Shown: piece by piece, positions 11,224 through 25,368 of the stretch
How the letters are laid out: every line of letters starts with the position of its first letter
Numbering within the stretch: position 1 is the first letter of the stretch
Source of the DNA: Hemibagrus wyckioides
Taxonomy: Eukaryota > Chordata > Actinopteri > Siluriformes > Bagridae
DNA: 64,000 nt
Assembly (NCBI RefSeq): GCF_019097595.1
Contig: NC_080719.1
Span: 16,141,501 to 16,205,500, forward strand
Direction: 5' to 3'
Made by a program: the position numbers and the translations under genes
The notes under the pieces: model-generated
What the model was told of the DNA's origin: nothing
The model's input: the letters and a program-made list of their open reading frames with translations, nothing else
The model's database searches: none

Positions 11224-12471
11224 CACTATATTGCCAAAAGTATTCGCTCACCTGCCTTGACTCGCATATGAACTTAAGTGACATCCCATTCCTAATCCAT
11301 AGGGTTCAATATGACGTCGGTCCACCCTTTGCAGCTATAACAGCTTCAACTCTTCTGGGAAGGCTGTCCACAAGGTTTAGGAGTGTGTTTATGGGAATTT
11401 TTGACCATTCTTCCAGAAGCGCATTTGTGAGGTCACACACTGATGTTGGACGAGAAGGCCTGGCTCTCAGTCTCCGCTCTAATTCATCCCAAAGGTGTTC
11501 TATCGGGTTGAGGTCAGGACTCTGTGCAGGCCAGTCAAGTTCCTCCACACCAGACTCTGTCATCCATGTCTTTATGGACCTTGCTTTGTGCACTGGTGCA
11601 CAGTCATGTTGGAAGAGGAAGGGGCCAGCTCCAAACTGTTCCCACAAAGTTGGGAGCATGGAATTGTCCAAAATGTCTTGGTATGCTGAAGCATTCAGAG
11701 TTCCTTTCACTGGAACTAAGGAGCCAAGCCCAGCTCCTGAAAAACAACCCCACACCATAATCCCCCCTCCACCAAACTTTACACTTGGCACAATGCAGTC
11801 AGACAAGTACCGTTCTCCTGGCAACCACCACACCCAGACTCGTCCATCAGATTGCCAGATGGAGAAGCGCGATTCGTCACTCCAGAGAACGCGTCTCCAC
11901 TGCTCTAGAGTCCAGTGGCGGCGTGCTTTACACCACTGCATCCGACGCTTTGCATTGCACTTGGTGATGTATGGCTTGGATGCAGCTGCTCGGCCATGGA
12001 ATCCCATTCCATGAAGCTCTCTGCGCACTGTTCTTGAGCTAATCTGAAGGCCACATGAAGTTTGGAGGTCTGTAGCGATTGACTCTGCAGAAAGTTGGCG
12101 ACCTCTTCGCACTATGCGCCTCAGCATCCGCTGACCCCGCTCCGTCAGTTTACGTGGCCTACCACTTCGTGGCTGAGTTGCTGTCGTTCCCAAACACTTC
12201 CACGTTCTTATAATACAGCTGACAGTTGACTGTGGAATATTTAGGAGCGAGGAAATTTCACGACTGGATTTGTTGCACAGGTGGCATCCTATCACAGTTC
12301 CACGCTGGAATTCACTGAGCTCCTGAGAGCGACCCATTCTTTCACAAATGTTTGTAAAAACAGTCTGCATGCCTAGGTGCTTGATTTTATACAGCTGTGG
12401 CCATGGAAGTGATTGGAACACCTGATTCTGATTATTTGGCTGGGTGAGCGAATACTTTTGGCAATATAGTG
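11224..12471 (-). mobile_element. Tc1/mariner element, complete, 1248 bp
   Basis: Terminal inverted repeats of about 29 bp are identical at the two ends (CACTATATTGCC at 11224, its complement ending at 12471). Both ends abut TA dinucleotides (11222-11223 and 12472-12473), the target-site duplication of this superfamily. One open transposase gene fills most of the interior. All three units carry the element at the same site, so it inserted before the array was amplified. The element family itself is very common in fish genomes. Confidence 0.95.
11306..12337 (-). CDS. Tc1-type transposase, unit 2
   Basis: Same 343-residue open transposase as in unit 1, with all three catalytic acidic residues kept. 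It differs by Ser for Pro in GLGSLVPV. With both terminal repeats complete, this element has every part a Tc1 transposon needs. Confidence 0.93.
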   Translation of the reverse strand: MGRSQELSEFQRGTVIGCHLCNKSSREISSLLNIPQSTVSCIIRTWKCLGTTATQPRSGRPRKLTERGQRMLRRIVRRGRQLSAESIATDLQTSCGLQISSRTVRRELHGMGFHGRAAASKPYITKCNAKRRMQWCKARRHWTLEQWRRVLWSDESRFSIWQSDGRVWVWWLPGERYLSDCIVPSVKFGGGGIMVWGCFSGAGLGSLVPVKGTLNASAYQDILDNSMLPTLWEQFGAGPFLFQHDCAPVHKARSIKTWMTESGVEELDWPAQSPDLNPIEHLWDELERRLRARPSRPTSVCDLTNALLEEWSKIPINTLLNLVDSLPRRVEAVIAAKGGPTSY

Positions 12472-12510
12472 TATGTGTGCTCTGATAGATGGTGCTTTAA
12501 TAGTTGCTAG

Positions 12511-13394
12511 TTGCTGGGAGCAGCAATCCAGGACAGTTATGGGTGCATTAACTGGGATTTAATATTCCTGCCCCTTGGAAAGACCCCAGAGAGCCAAGAG
12601 CAGAAGAAAGAAAAACTGAAGACGATGTCTCAGCAAACTGATGCAAATCTAGACAAGGTCAAATATCTGATAAAGCTGACTTTCTACATACAATGTAAAC
12701 AAGTCTGCCAGGGGAAAAATATAAAATGCCTCTTAAAAGAGTGGCCATCTTGGTTCAATGAACTTGAATGCTATGGCAGTCCACTTCAAGGAACTTAGTG
12801 GAATAGGACTTACAGAAACTTTCACATGGAATGTGAGTCTGAAGGGGAAACGGCTTTTGAACTACTTAAATACTGTTGGTGTTAACAAGAATAAAAAGTT
12901 CTTCCAGGCTGAAACAAAGTATAAAATGACGAGGGCATGGCTGAGAGGTTGCTCTGAAGTCATCAAAAAGATGTTGCTGCTTTTGGTGTCTTACTTCAGT
13001 GAGAAGAAAGATGCAATGTTCTGCTATGTGGAGGACACATGCCTGGTCTGGGAAGTACAGGTGGACCAAGTTCATTTCACACTATTGTTGTGTGTGGTAA
13101 GTTACATTTCATTTTTCTTTCTTGGTCTTTCTTTCATGTTCTCTTGTATATCTGTTTTGTTACCTTCATTTCTCTCTTTTTCTGTCTATTTGGAGACATT
13201 AACCTTTTTATTTTACACTTTAAATAATGAATTAATAATGAATGAATTATGCATTTTGTTTTTTCTATTTCCCAAGGTATTTTTTCTCCATCAACCCAGA
13301 AAAGGGGACTAAAGTGGAGACGACAAAAACATCACGTCTTCATGTGAACCCAAGAGTCCTTACCTTGATTCAGGAACTTTCAGATCATGAGTGA
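12511..13394 (+). pseudogene. Broken fish multicopy-family gene, unit 2
   Basis: Same remnant as at 1276-2159, with the same frameshift and the same mismatched intron phases, so the damage predates the array amplification. Confidence 0.6.
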
Positions 13395-14132
13395 CATGAT
13401 GTCTGAATATGGACTGGAGTCAGTAAGATTTCTGACATGTAATGATGTCACACTTTCAGCTTGAAGGTTTGTTTCAGCTCATATACTCAGCTCTTGCGAG
13501 TATGAAGCAAAGCACATGTTTTAAACTATATAGTTGCAGATGAATTTGTACATGACATATAAGTTGTATTGTTCTTGTATTTTCTGATTTCCATTCCTGT
13601 ATCTCAATTTAAAGAGGTTGTTCATAAATATTGGTACATCTGTTGTATTCATTCTCATAAGGAAACCCAATAATCCTTAACGGGTGTTAAAATTCTTACT
13701 TTCATTCATAAAAACCTCAAAATTGTTTTTAACCATTTTAAAAGTCTTTTCTTCTTTCTTGCCCTCTCTTTCTCTTTTTTATTCTTTCTTTCTCTCATCT
13801 TTATTTCATTCCATCACCTTCCCTCCATCTTTTGTCTTTCAGTTCCAGTAAGATCACTAAGGTCACTTCCTCTTTATTGTTTTGTTTGTGAAGTACATAT
13901 TATGAATGTTGAGAAATGACAGATTTTTGTACACTGCATTGAGATGAATAAATTATCGCAAGGCAAGTTGTTATTGGATTCCTTACAGTATCTCTTAAGG
14001 TATGTCTAGCTTTGCTTTTCAGTATTTGCATGCTTAATCTGTGCATGCCTTTAACCTAAATAGTTACAAGTTACAGAAAATATTTTTTTATTTAGATGTT
14101 GTTAACACTGCAAAAGTCACTATACATTATAA

Positions 14133-14308
14133 ACTGCAGGTGGAGTGAATAACACCGATTATCTCCTCATCATGGCATCTGTTAGTGGGTGGGATATATT
14201 AGGCAGCAAGTGAACATTTTGTCCTCAAAGTTGATGTGTTAGAAGCAGGAAAAATGGACAAGTGTAAGGATTTGAGCGAGTTTGACGAAGGGCCAAATTG
14301 TGATGGCT
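14133..14308 (+). mobile_element. Relic of a second Tc1 family, unit 2
   Basis: Same truncated relic and same junction (GGCTAGAGCTCC) as unit 1, so units 1 and 2 share one deletion. Confidence 0.7.
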
Positions 14309-15849
14309 AGAGCTCCTGTCGCATTCCCAGTCACATTCCTTGTGTGTGTAAGCATAATTGGTAATAAAGTTCTTTCTGACTTCAGACTTATGACTTTTAT
14401 AATAAGATGTTCCATTTAAAACTGCAAAGTTGTTTACGTTTATTATGTATTTTTTACAGAATTATTCTGGCAACTACAGCTGGCACATTTTTTTTTGTAA
14501 AAACAGTGCTGTTTGGACAGTGGACTTTATCTAGTAATGATAATTCTGGGATGTGTAGTGTTAATCATGTTGTGCTTGTTTGGGCCATGCACATTCAAAT
14601 GCTTGCAAAAGATTATAATGTCCAATTTAGCGACCAACAAACTCTTGAAATTATATGACACTGACAGTGACTGGACTCCTCCGTTTGAAGATGACATTCC
14701 CTGATTGGCCACCAGACCCTCAGATTCAGACTGGCTTAGAACCAGACACTCCAGTGAAGTAAATACAGACAAGTAGCGTCAAACAGCATTCTGTCGACAC
14801 CTCATGTGACTTGTCATAAGTCATAATCAGACCTGCCTTTGCTTTTTCATTTGCATTTTATGTGCATGGGCTCTGTCCCCACAAAAACAGAAAAAAGTGT
14901 TCATTGAAACTCTGTAAGGGGAAAATCACTGAGGTGAGACCATAATTGATCAAGCTTAGCCTTATGAATCTACTCATATTCTTGGTTGATTATGTGTACG
15001 ACAATAATCTTTCAAAACATTGTGTGTTGTCCTAAAGACAAAAAGAGCGGATCGTGATGGAAAATTTTAAAAGGAGTAGTTCTGACCTTCTGTGTACATG
15101 ACTAGAGGTTGTTTGTGACTAGAAGTTGTACGCGACTGTGCAAACTAACAGGGGGACAGAACGGGCTGGAGACGAGGTGGTGAGATTAAGGGCCTGAAAC
15201 AGCTTAGTCAGGCCTTGGTCAGGTTGCCAGGCATAAGGTCGCATGGGGAAGTGAAAATTGAATCATTTTAAGGTTGAATTGAACCATTTTTTAAATTCTT
15301 GAAAACTCTGAATCAAACTATCAGCCTAAACAATGCAGAACTCTGATATTAATGAAATTCTTCATGTCAGAAGTGGGTTTGGAAGGATAAAGATGACCAA
15401 AGACTGGCTTATATTTTTGTGCTGTTTTAGTTTTCTCCATCCTGAGTATTTTAACTCCTGAGAATCAGTAACAACTCCGTGGCAGATGTTTTTCCTACAT
15501 GGCTTTTAAACTCTGTTAAAAAAGTGCTATATAAAGATTGTGATGATGATGATGATTGTAACTGTAACTGTATTACACATTGGGTTGTATTTTATATAAA
15601 ACAATAACAAATAAGTGAAGTAAATGAATTACTTTAAAGACATTCAAAAGTTTCCTGAAGAAAATGATTGCTGTTAATAGTCCAGCTAGGAGAGGTAACT
15701 AGGAGACGCTACCCTGTGACATCACAGATTCTAATTCCATTCAGATTCTGTGACTCTCTAGTTTGTGTGTACAGTCTGAAGCTGTGAATTGTGTGCATTT
15801 AGCGTCGCATTTGTGTTGATCTGCGTTCAGATTATAAGATTGTTTCGCA

Positions 15850-18800
15850 ATGGGAAATTCATTGAACTTGTTTCAGGGTATGAGGAGGGTAAGTATGGAT
15901 CATAGATAATGATTTACAAATAATATGATGGAAGGTTTTGGAGAAATGTCTGTATTTTTTGGTCTCACTGAAAAACTTGGATAAAGAGAAGACAATATAG
16001 CTCTGCAGTGTTTCTGAAATGTAGTAATATACCATAACTTGTGTTTATGTGTATAAAACTGAACATTGTTTTATTTGTGAGCAGAAAAAGAAGAACAAAG
16101 TGAAGAAGGGACATGATGAAGTCAAGTCCTATGATACAGAAAGGTAAATAAATACATAAATAAACACATCAATAAATAAATGAGCCTGTAAATGTTAAAT
16201 ATGGAAGTTTCATGTATCGTTCAGGTGCTAATTGCCCCACACTATCAGAGTTTTGCCTCCTTGGGAAAGCATAGCATTAGCACGGTTGCCATTTGTCCAC
16301 AAAATGCTGCTTTGGAAGTAGGCTGCAGATTGTAGCTTTTTTTACTGAAACTCATTACAGTTATGTTACTCAAATCACTATCTAAATTTATCAGAATGAA
16401 CTCAAATGTTATTGAAAAAAGTCCGACAGAAAGGATCCAAGCTTTAACAGTAATTATTGTTGACTGGTTGAACGCCGGGGCAAGTGAAAGCACAGTTAGA
16501 TGAAGAATAATTTTCCCACTCGGTCGATTTGATGATTTTGGCAGCAAAATGTCGGAGAAACAGCAGTATGAAGCTAAGCGAGTCCGATGCTTTATTCTCC
16601 CATGAAAAAGTTTCCTGGATTCATTTTCCGGGATTTTCCGTACCCGAGATTTGCTCGGGTATCATTGTCCCGAAAAAAGACGACAAAACTGCCTCTTTTT
16701 GTCAGAACTAAAACATTTTGGAAACAGTCTCTTGAATGGAAAGTAAAATCTCTCCGTCTCCTCATATGGAGCTGAAATAAGCCCGTTAGCCAGATAGCTA
16801 GCCGCTAATCTGTAGCCAGTGCTGCACCGATGTAGCTGATAGCTGGTAAGGTAACGTTCCCTGACTATGCTAATGCTAACATAAGGGTTAGAATATCGAG
16901 GGGAATGAAGGCAGACTTTCGCCCAGTGTGTGCTGGGATAGACTCCAGCAGATCCCCGTCACCCTAATTAGGAATAAAGCGGATATAGACAATGGAGGGA
17001 GGGATGAAGGCAGACTGTTGAATTAATTTATCCCCTGAAATGCTCACTAAATAAATGTACATGCGCTTAGTTTAAGTTTATAGATAAGAAGGCTGGAAAT
17101 GTGTTCACTCTCATGACATGATATCCACATACTATGACTTTCTTTAACCTTTAATTTACTACTTTATTAATTTACTGTTACCAGAGATAACTGACTATGA
17201 AGTCATGTAAGGTGACACTTGGTTTTATGAAATCTCTGAGCAAAGTGAAAATAAGGGAAAGCACATAAGAATGTATTTCCTTAACTATAGAATAGTTTAT
17301 ATTTACAATTTGAAATCCTTAAAAAACTGTTTTTTTAATAGCTCTAAAATCTGCAAGCTGGTAGACAAAATAAGGCGATTAAACAAAGGGAAATGTGCAC
17401 TTGATGCTGCAGCAGCAGCTGATTTATTTATGTAATTACTGTGCAAACATGTACATGCTCTCTGAAATGATTAGAATTAACTGCCCTGTATACGACATAT
17501 TAACCTCCAAAATTAAGCATTTACCACCATAACATATTTCAGGGGGTTCAAACTCAGAAATACCTTCTACATCACGTCTTAGCTACAGCTTTTATATCAT
17601 ATCCTAACTGAAAACCCCATGCCTCAAATGGAGAATAATTAGTATGTGGTCCAGTCCAAGCAAGTGCAAGTATGTCCATTTGTTCCTAATTGTGCAATTG
17701 CTGGACAGTATCGGGTTCAAAACACACCACCACCAGTATAATCTCGGACAGAAAAAAAGAAAAATTTTTTAGAAATACTGTTCTAATTTATAGAAGTGAA
17801 AAATCTGTTGTGTTTGTTTCTTCATTGCAGTAAAAAGAGACAGAAAACGACTTGCAGATTTGCAGAAAGTCTGATACAACCAGAGGAGGATCATCTGGGG
17901 TCGGGCACACGTGACAGAGACATAACACCACCGTCTGCTGATCATATCGAGGAAGTGCAACAAGTAGAACCAAGTCCATACCTGAGTGAGGATGGTTTAA
18001 ATGAGAGCAATGTAGAGGTGCAGCCTAGAAATAAGAGCCTAGAGGATTTCGAGTTCCTCAAAGTTCTTGGAAGGGGTGGATTTGGCAAGGTTGTTCTGGC
18101 TGAACTCAGAGGCACTGATAAGGTGTTTGCAGTAAAGATTCTGAAGAAAGACGAGCTTCAGAGTTATCAAAATTTGTACCAAACTCTGATGGAGAGACGT
18201 GCCCTGGTTCTGGCTACAGAACACCCCTTCCTCACCCAGGTCTCCTGCTGCTTCCAGACTAATGACCGCTTGTACTTTGCCATGGAGTACATGAATGGAG
18301 GTGATCTTCAATACCACATTGCACGATCGTTTCGATTTACCGTATCGCGCTCCCGCATTTATGCTGCCGAGATAGCCTCTGCTCTCATGTTCCTCCACCG
18401 TAACGGCATCATTCATAGAGATCTCAAACCCAGCAATATCCTGTTAGATGCCGATGGCCATTGCAAGTTAGCTGACTTTGGCATGTGCAAAGGGGGCATC
18501 CTAGATGGCAAGAAAACCGATACATTATGTGGTACACCTCTGTACATAGCACCTGAGATACTGTTAGAATGTAAATACGGTGCATCAGTAGACTGGTGGT
18601 CTCTGGGTGTCATCATGTATGAGATGATGGTGGGCTATCGTCCGTTTGTTGCTAGAAATGAGGCGAGGCTGTACAAGTCCATCCTTCAGAATAATCCACT
18701 TTATCCATTTTGGCTGAGCAGAGAGTCGAAAAGAATTCTCAAGGCATTCCTGGTGAAGAGTCCTGAGAATCGGCTTGGCTGTGTGGTGTCTCAGGGCCAG

Positions 18801-19040
18801 GAGGAAGCCATCAAAATTCATCCATTCTTTAAGAAAATTGACTGGGAGCTTTTGGAACAGAGGAAGATTACGCCCCCTTTTAAACCAAAAATTACAACCA
18901 AAAGAGATACCAATTACTTTAAAGCACGCTTCACTCGTCAGAAGCTCAAGCTTACCCCCACTGATGATTCAAAAATTAAGCCATTTTATCAGAAGTTCTT
19001 TGATGACTTTTACTACTGTAACCCCAATATTGATTGTTAA
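15850..19040 (+). CDS. Myristoylation-motif, PKC-like AGC protein kinase, unit 2
   Basis: Exons 15850-15888, 16085-16143 and 17831-19040, with the same splice sites and phases as unit 1. The large-exon protein is identical to that of unit 1, and exons 1 and 2 also read the same. All catalytic residues are intact, so it should make the same 435-residue kinase. Regulation would differ only if flanking substitutions matter; two lie within 80 bases upstream of the ATG (T at 15775 and G at 15807). Confidence 0.85.
17342..17435 (+). other. Candidate alternative terminal exon, unit 2
   Basis: Same acceptor, frame and stop as at 6107-6200. Confidence 0.25.
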
Positions 19041-19115
19041 GCTTAACTTTACACTAGCACAGAAAATGTTTTTCTTATTTGAGCATTAAGTTTTTCATTG
19101 ATTATGTTTAATTAA

Positions 19116-19121
19116 AATAAA
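19116..19121 (+). terminator. Polyadenylation signal of kinase gene, unit 2
   Basis: AATAAA at the same distance from the stop as in unit 1. Confidence 0.7.
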
Positions 19122-20449
19122 CAACTTAGAAAGTGAAACTCATGTGTCTCAAGTGTCTCTTTCTTATATTATATATTATAAGCATTTCTCATTGGTCTTA
19201 CCTACAATATACTTTCAGTTGAAACTCTGGTGTACAGAAGTATTGACACTGTTTTCCTCTCACAAGTAAATACACTCTAGCCAATAGTCTGAACTAATAA
19301 TCTGGTGTATAGAATTAATGCAATGCCAAATAAACTGATAACATGTGAATCTCAGTGTGTGATTTTATTCTTATGTTCATTCTCATGACTGATTGCCAAA
19401 CTGCGCCAACTCTGAATATGGAGGAAAAGATAGTAAAATGCTGTGGTCAGGCAGACAGGAGTGTTTGATTAACCAGTTTGCATTTCCTTTCTACAATACT
19501 TACTAATCAACCATGACCTTTTGCAGATTTTTATATTTTCTGAATGATCATTTTAATCATTGCAAATTGTAAAAAAATAAATAGAGTCTGCTGCTCTATT
19601 TACGGTAAGTTTGGTAGTACTGTTTATTGTGATAGAGCAGTTATGTACAAAAAATAATAATTGCAGTATTATAAATTGAAAAATTAACAACAAACTGTCT
19701 TTTTGCTTTTACATTCTTACTGTTAAACACATGACATTTCTGTATATTAAAGATTATTTTACAGTGTAGTTTATCCTTTTTACATTATATTAGCATGGTA
19801 CATAGATTTTACTATGAAATGCCCTGTAAAAGTATTTTCATCAAATTAACAGCAATTTGCTACAATGGCATTAGATCTAGCCGTGAAGGTGAGGCATGGT
19901 GAGGACCATGAGAGAGACAGAAAGCAGAGCAGCACAGATGAAATCACTCAAAAAGAGAAAGAAAAGGAAAATAACCCCTTTTTGAGTTGTCTCAAGGCTG
20001 CCTCCCATCTTCTCTTCTCTGCCTCCCATCTGGTCAAACCTGTAAGAAACATATTACTTCCACCTTTTACCAACAATCTACCTAATTTAACTCGTACACT
20101 TCAATTAAAAATAACCTCATAAAATAGGGATGTAAATTAATGGTTTTCATTTCTTTATAAAAAAAAGCAAAAAAACAAACAAGCCATATGCAAAATAAAT
20201 AAAAATGAAAATGAATACACAGGCATTGTATTTATATTATAACAAATCTAATAAATCAAGCATGATGTCCACGCTGATTTAACCTGCATGTAACCTACAG
20301 GGGTAACCGTGGACAACCAACTGTCCTTCTCTTCTCACGTTCCTAAGCTGACCCGCTCATATCGATTTCCGCTTCACGATATCTGAAGAATTCTTTCATT
20401 TCTAACCACACAGGACACTCAGGTGCTTGTTTAATTCCTTTTCATTTTG

Positions 20450-20995
20450 AGACTGGACTACTGCAACTCTGCAGATCTGCTTCTGAGCACCATTCAGCCT
20501 CTGCAACTGATCCAGATCCATACAGCTGTGTGATTGGTTTCAAGTTCACCAACACCACCCCATTGCTATACTCCCTCCACTGGCTTCCTGTAGCTGCCCA
20601 CATCAAATTAAAAATATTGAAGCTTCAAAACTATCATCAAGTCTTACACAGGCCCATATCACAGTTCTCCTGAAGCCATATAAAGATGCCCTTGATTGTA
20701 GTTCTTATAGACCTATTTCCTTACTAAATGTAGACGTTAACATTTTATCTAAAGTACTGGCCTGTAGAGTAGAGTATATAATACCAGATGTTATTTCACA
20801 AGACCAGACAGGCTTCATAAAGGGGCACCATTCCTTCATTAATATTCAGAAACTTAATGTTGTGCATTCTTCTGCAATCACTCTTCAGAGTGATTATTTC
20901 ACTAGGCTCACAGAAAGCATTTGACAGAGTCGAATGGAACTATTCATTTGCTGTATTAGATACATCTGGATTCGGCTCAAAATTCATTTCCTGAA
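20450..20995 (+). mobile_element. L2-type and L1-type LINE fragments, unit 2
   Basis: Same pair of abutting LINE fragments as in unit 1, with no difference of note. Confidence 0.75.
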
Positions 20996-22459
20996 TTTTA
21001 TTAAAATTAAAAGAACGGGTGTTGAGTTCTCTGTCTGTGGAGTCTGTCTCTGGGAAGAAGCGTTTTATTGGAGAGCACTAACAGCTGGTTGCGTGTGTCT
21101 CTAAACACAATGCCACTCTGCTGAGCCCAGCTCTTAACCACAAAAAGTGCTGAGAACAGCAAAAAGACCATCAAAACAGGAAAAAGTGTATATGAATATG
21201 GAGAATTATGCAATGGTGGTTACTACTATTGTCTACAATTGTAAAATTATATGGCAGCCTATTAGCTACAATTCTATATTAGATAAATACTACTAATAAA
21301 TAAACAAATTAATAAATGATCACTCAATGGAACTTATTCTCTTTGTGCCTCTTGGGATGCATGAGGTGCTTTAGTGTGTAAAGTGGAAAAGTAAAAAGTT
21401 CGCAATCTATACTTTCATCAGTTTACAGCAGTATTAATAGATTATATAATTGATTACTTGGTTAAACCTGTATCTTTGTTACTCTAATATTAGCTGTCAG
21501 CTCACACTACTTGCAAATGAACTCTTAAATAGCGTCACAAACAGCATAGCCCAAGAAGTATTTGTGATTGCTTTTGATTGTAGATTAAAATACTAAAGTT
21601 ACTAACACTACCTCGATCTATAGCTGCTTGTGATGAGCACACTCCTGTTGATTAACATTTAAAACCCTGAGTTGGACAGTTTCAGTGGCCAGAAGACAAT
21701 TATTTGGTGGCACTCTAACTGAGATAGCTTGGAGGGTATCACTCTAAAACAGGAATACTTTAATTTAAATGTATTTTCATGAGCATAGAGTACATTTAAG
21801 TATCGATATGCAATGACATTCTTGTGCTCCAGTTCTATACTACCCAGAACATTGCATTAAAATTCGACCCTCCAGTTTTCTTCTTCTTTTTGTTCTCCTC
21901 AGTCTTAGCTTGAAATCTTTCTGCACCCTCTTCATCTCTTCCCTCTCCTTCTGCCTGAAAGTTGGTTTCTTTTTGTTCAGTAGTTCCTACAGGTCCTTGG
22001 TGATCCAGTGTTTATTACAAAAACAATGAACCCTCCTGTCTGGAAATCTAGTGTGTTGCTGTCTTTCCCAGACCATCATCTAAGACCATCATCTTATGAT
22101 CAAGATCACAGACTACCTATGTCCAACATGCTGGCAAATAGTCACAAAAGGTGTCATCTGCTTTACCAGGAACACTCACACTTGATGCGCATTGCTGATT
22201 TGTCACATACTGTGGCCTTTATTTAATCTATACATTTTTTGAATGTTATTCAGATCCACAAACAATGGAACTGGACTGGGCTATGTTGTGACTGCATGTT
22301 TCATATAAAACCACAAATAAGTGAGTGAATATATCTAAAATGAGAATATTTTGGCATAAGAGTATTAGTAAATACAACTAAATGAATAAGAATAAAATAC
22401 ACTTAAAATCTAAATGCAGCAGTGTGGCCAGTAGGTGATTACAGACATCATGGTACATA

Positions 22460-23707
22460 CACTATATTGCCAAAAGTATTCGCTCACCTGCCTTGACTCG
22501 CATATGAACTTAAGTGACATCCCATTCCTAATCCATAGGGTTCAATATGACGTCGGTCCACCCTTTGCAGCTATAACAGCTTCAACTCTTCTGGGAAGGC
22601 TGTCCACAAGGTTTAGGAGTGTGTTTATGGGAATTTTTGACCATTCTTCCAGAAGCGCATTTGTGAGGTCACACACTGATGTTGGACGAGAAGGCCTGGC
22701 TCTCAGTCTCCGCTCTAATTCATCCCAAAGGTGTTCTATCGGGTTGAGGTCAGGACTCTGTGCAGGCCAGTCAAGTTCATCCACACCAGACTCTGTCATC
22801 CATGTCTTTATGGACCTTGCTTTGTGCACTGGTGCACAGTCATGTTGGAAGAGGAAGGGGCCAGCTCCAAACTGTTCCCACAAAGTTGGGAGCATGGAAT
22901 TGTCCAAAATGTCTTGGTATGCTGAAGCATTCAGAGTTCCTTTCACTGGAACTAAGGAGCCAAGCCCAGCTCCTGAAAAACAACCCCACACCATAATCCC
23001 CCCTCCACCAAACTTTACACTTGGCACAATGCAGTCAGACAAGTACCGTTCTCCTGGCAACCACCACACCCAGACTCGTCCATCAGATTGCCAGATGGAG
23101 AAGCGCGATTCGTCACTCCAGAGAACGCGTCTCCACTGCTCTAGAGTCCAGTGGCGGCGTGCTTTACACCACTGCATCCGACGCTTTGCATTGCACTTGG
23201 TGATGTATGGCTTGGATGCAGCTGCTCGGCCATGGAATCCCATTCCATGAAGCTCTCTGCGCACTGTTCTTGAGCTAATCTGAAGGCCACATGAAGTTTG
23301 GAGGTCTGTAGCGATTGACTCTGCAGAAAGTTGGCGACCTCTTCGCACTATGCGCCTCAGCATCCGCTGACCCCGCTCCGTCAGTTTACGTGGCCTACCA
23401 CTTCGTGGCTGAGTTGCTGTCATTCCCAAACACTTCCACATTCTTATAATACAGCTGACAGTTGACTGTGGAATATTTAGGAGCGAGGAAATTTCACGAC
23501 TGGATTTGTTGCACAGGTGGCATCCTATCACAGTTCCACGCTGGAATTCACTGAGCTCCTGAGAGCGACCCATTCTTTCACAAATGTTTGTAAAAACAGT
23601 CTGCATGCCTAGGTGCTTGATTTTATACAGCTGTGGCCATGGAAGTGATTGGAACACCTGATTCTGATTATTTGGCTGGGTGAGCGAATACTTTTGGCAA
23701 TATAGTG
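22460..23707 (-). mobile_element. Tc1/mariner element, unit 3 copy
   Basis: Complete 1248-bp copy with TA at 22458-22459 and directly after 23707. It has intact terminal repeats and an open transposase frame with a few private substitutions. Confidence 0.95.
22542..23573 (-). CDS. Tc1-type transposase, unit 3
   Basis: Open 343-residue transposase with the catalytic triad intact. It shares the Ser change with unit 2 and has three private changes: two Thr to Met near the interdomain linker ([10 protein letters not shown]) and Glu to Asp in GVDELDW, close to the last catalytic Glu. These suggest relaxed constraint since duplication. Confidence 0.92.
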   Translation of the reverse strand: MGRSQELSEFQRGTVIGCHLCNKSSREISSLLNIPQSTVSCIIRMWKCLGMTATQPRSGRPRKLTERGQRMLRRIVRRGRQLSAESIATDLQTSCGLQISSRTVRRELHGMGFHGRAAASKPYITKCNAKRRMQWCKARRHWTLEQWRRVLWSDESRFSIWQSDGRVWVWWLPGERYLSDCIVPSVKFGGGGIMVWGCFSGAGLGSLVPVKGTLNASAYQDILDNSMLPTLWEQFGAGPFLFQHDCAPVHKARSIKTWMTESGVDELDWPAQSPDLNPIEHLWDELERRLRARPSRPTSVCDLTNALLEEWSKIPINTLLNLVDSLPRRVEAVIAAKGGPTSY

Positions 23708-23746
23708 TATGTGTGCTCTGATAGATGGTGCTTTAATAGTTGCTAG

Positions 23747-24630
23747 TTGCTGGGAGCAGCAATCCAGGACAGTTATGGGTGCATTAACTGGGATTTAATA
23801 TTCCTGCCCCTTGGAAAGACCCCAGAGAGCCAAGAGCAGAAGAAAGAAAAACTGAAGACGATGTCTCAGCAAACTGATGCAAATCTAGACAAGGTCAAAT
23901 ATCTGATAAAGCTGACTTTCTACATACAATGTAAACAAGTCTGCCAGGGGAAAAATATAAAATGCCTCTTAAAAGAGTGGCCATCTTGGTTCAATGAACT
24001 TGAATGCTATGGCAGTCCACTTCAAGGAACTTAGTGGAATAGGACTTACAGAAACTTTCACATGGAATGTGAGTCTGAAGGGGAAACGGCTTTTGAACTA
24101 CTTAAATACTGTTGGTGTTAACAAGAATAAAAAGTTCTTCCAGGCTGAAACAAAGTATAAAATGACGAGGGCATGGCTGAGAGGTTGCTCTGAAGTCATC
24201 AAAAAGATGTTGCTGCTTTTGGTGTCTTACTTCAGTGAGAAGAAAGATGCAATGTTCTGCTATGTGGAGGACACATGCCTGGTCTGGGAAGTACAGGTGG
24301 ACCAAGTTCATTTCACACTATTGTTGTGTGTGGTAAGTTACATTTCATTTTTCTTTCTTGGTCTTTCTTTCATGTTCTCTTGTATATCTGTTTTGTTACC
24401 TTCATTTCTCTCTTTTTCTGTCTATTTGGAGACATTAACCTTTTTATTTTACACTTTAAATAATGAATTAATAATGAATGAATTATGCATTTTGTTTTTT
24501 CTATTTCCCAAGGTATTTTTTCTCCATCAACCCAGAAAAGGGGACTAAAGTGGAGACGACAAAAACATCACGTCTTCATGTGAACCCAAGAGTCCTTACC
24601 TTGATTCAGGAACTTTCAGATCATGAGTGA
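23747..24630 (+). pseudogene. Broken fish multicopy-family gene, unit 3
   Basis: Third copy of the same remnant with the same lesions. No repaired version exists in the window. Confidence 0.6.
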
Positions 24631-25368
24631 CATGATGTCTGAATATGGACTGGAGTCAGTAAGATTTCTGACATGTAATGATGTCACACTTTCAGCTTGA
24701 AGGTTTGTTTCAGCTCATATACTCAGCTCTTGCGAGTATGAAGCAAAGCAAATGTTTTAAACTATATAGTTGCAGATGAATTTGTACATGACATATAAGT
24801 TGTATTGTTCTTGTATTTTCTGATTTCCATTCCTGTATCTCAATTTAAAGAGGTTGTTCATAAATATTGGTACATCTGTTGTATTCATTCTCATAAGGAA
24901 ACCCAATAATCCTTAACGGGTGTTAAAATTCTTACTTTCATTCATAAAAACCTCAAAATTGTTTTTAACCATTTTAAAAGTCTTTTCTTCTTTCTTGCCC
25001 TCTCTTTCTCTTTTTTATTCTTTCTTTCTCTCATCTTTATTTCATTCCATCACCTTCCCTCCATCTTTTGTCTTTCAGTTCCAGTAAGATCACTAAGGTC
25101 ACTTCCTCTTTATTGTTTTGTTTGTGAAGTACATATTATGAATGTTGAGAAATGACAGATTTTTGTACACTGCATTGAGATGAATAAATTATCGCAAGGC
25201 AAGTTGTTATTGGATTCCTTACAGTATCTCTTAAGGTATGTCTAGCTTTGCTTTTCAGTATTTGCATGCTTAATCTGTGCATGCCTTTAACCTAAATAGT
25301 TACAAGTTACAGAAAATATTTTTTTATTTAGATGTTGTTAACACTGCAAAAGTCACTATACATTATAA

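Larger units (their letters stand above)
11224..22459. repeat. Tandem unit 2 of the kinase array (complete)
   Basis: The only unit seen whole from Tc1 to Tc1, 11236 bp long. It is collinear with unit 1 throughout. One base of length difference from unit 1 lies near 21803, where a short run reads differently from unit 1 near 10567. Like unit 1 it lacks a 291-bp segment that unit 3 retains. Confidence 0.95.
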
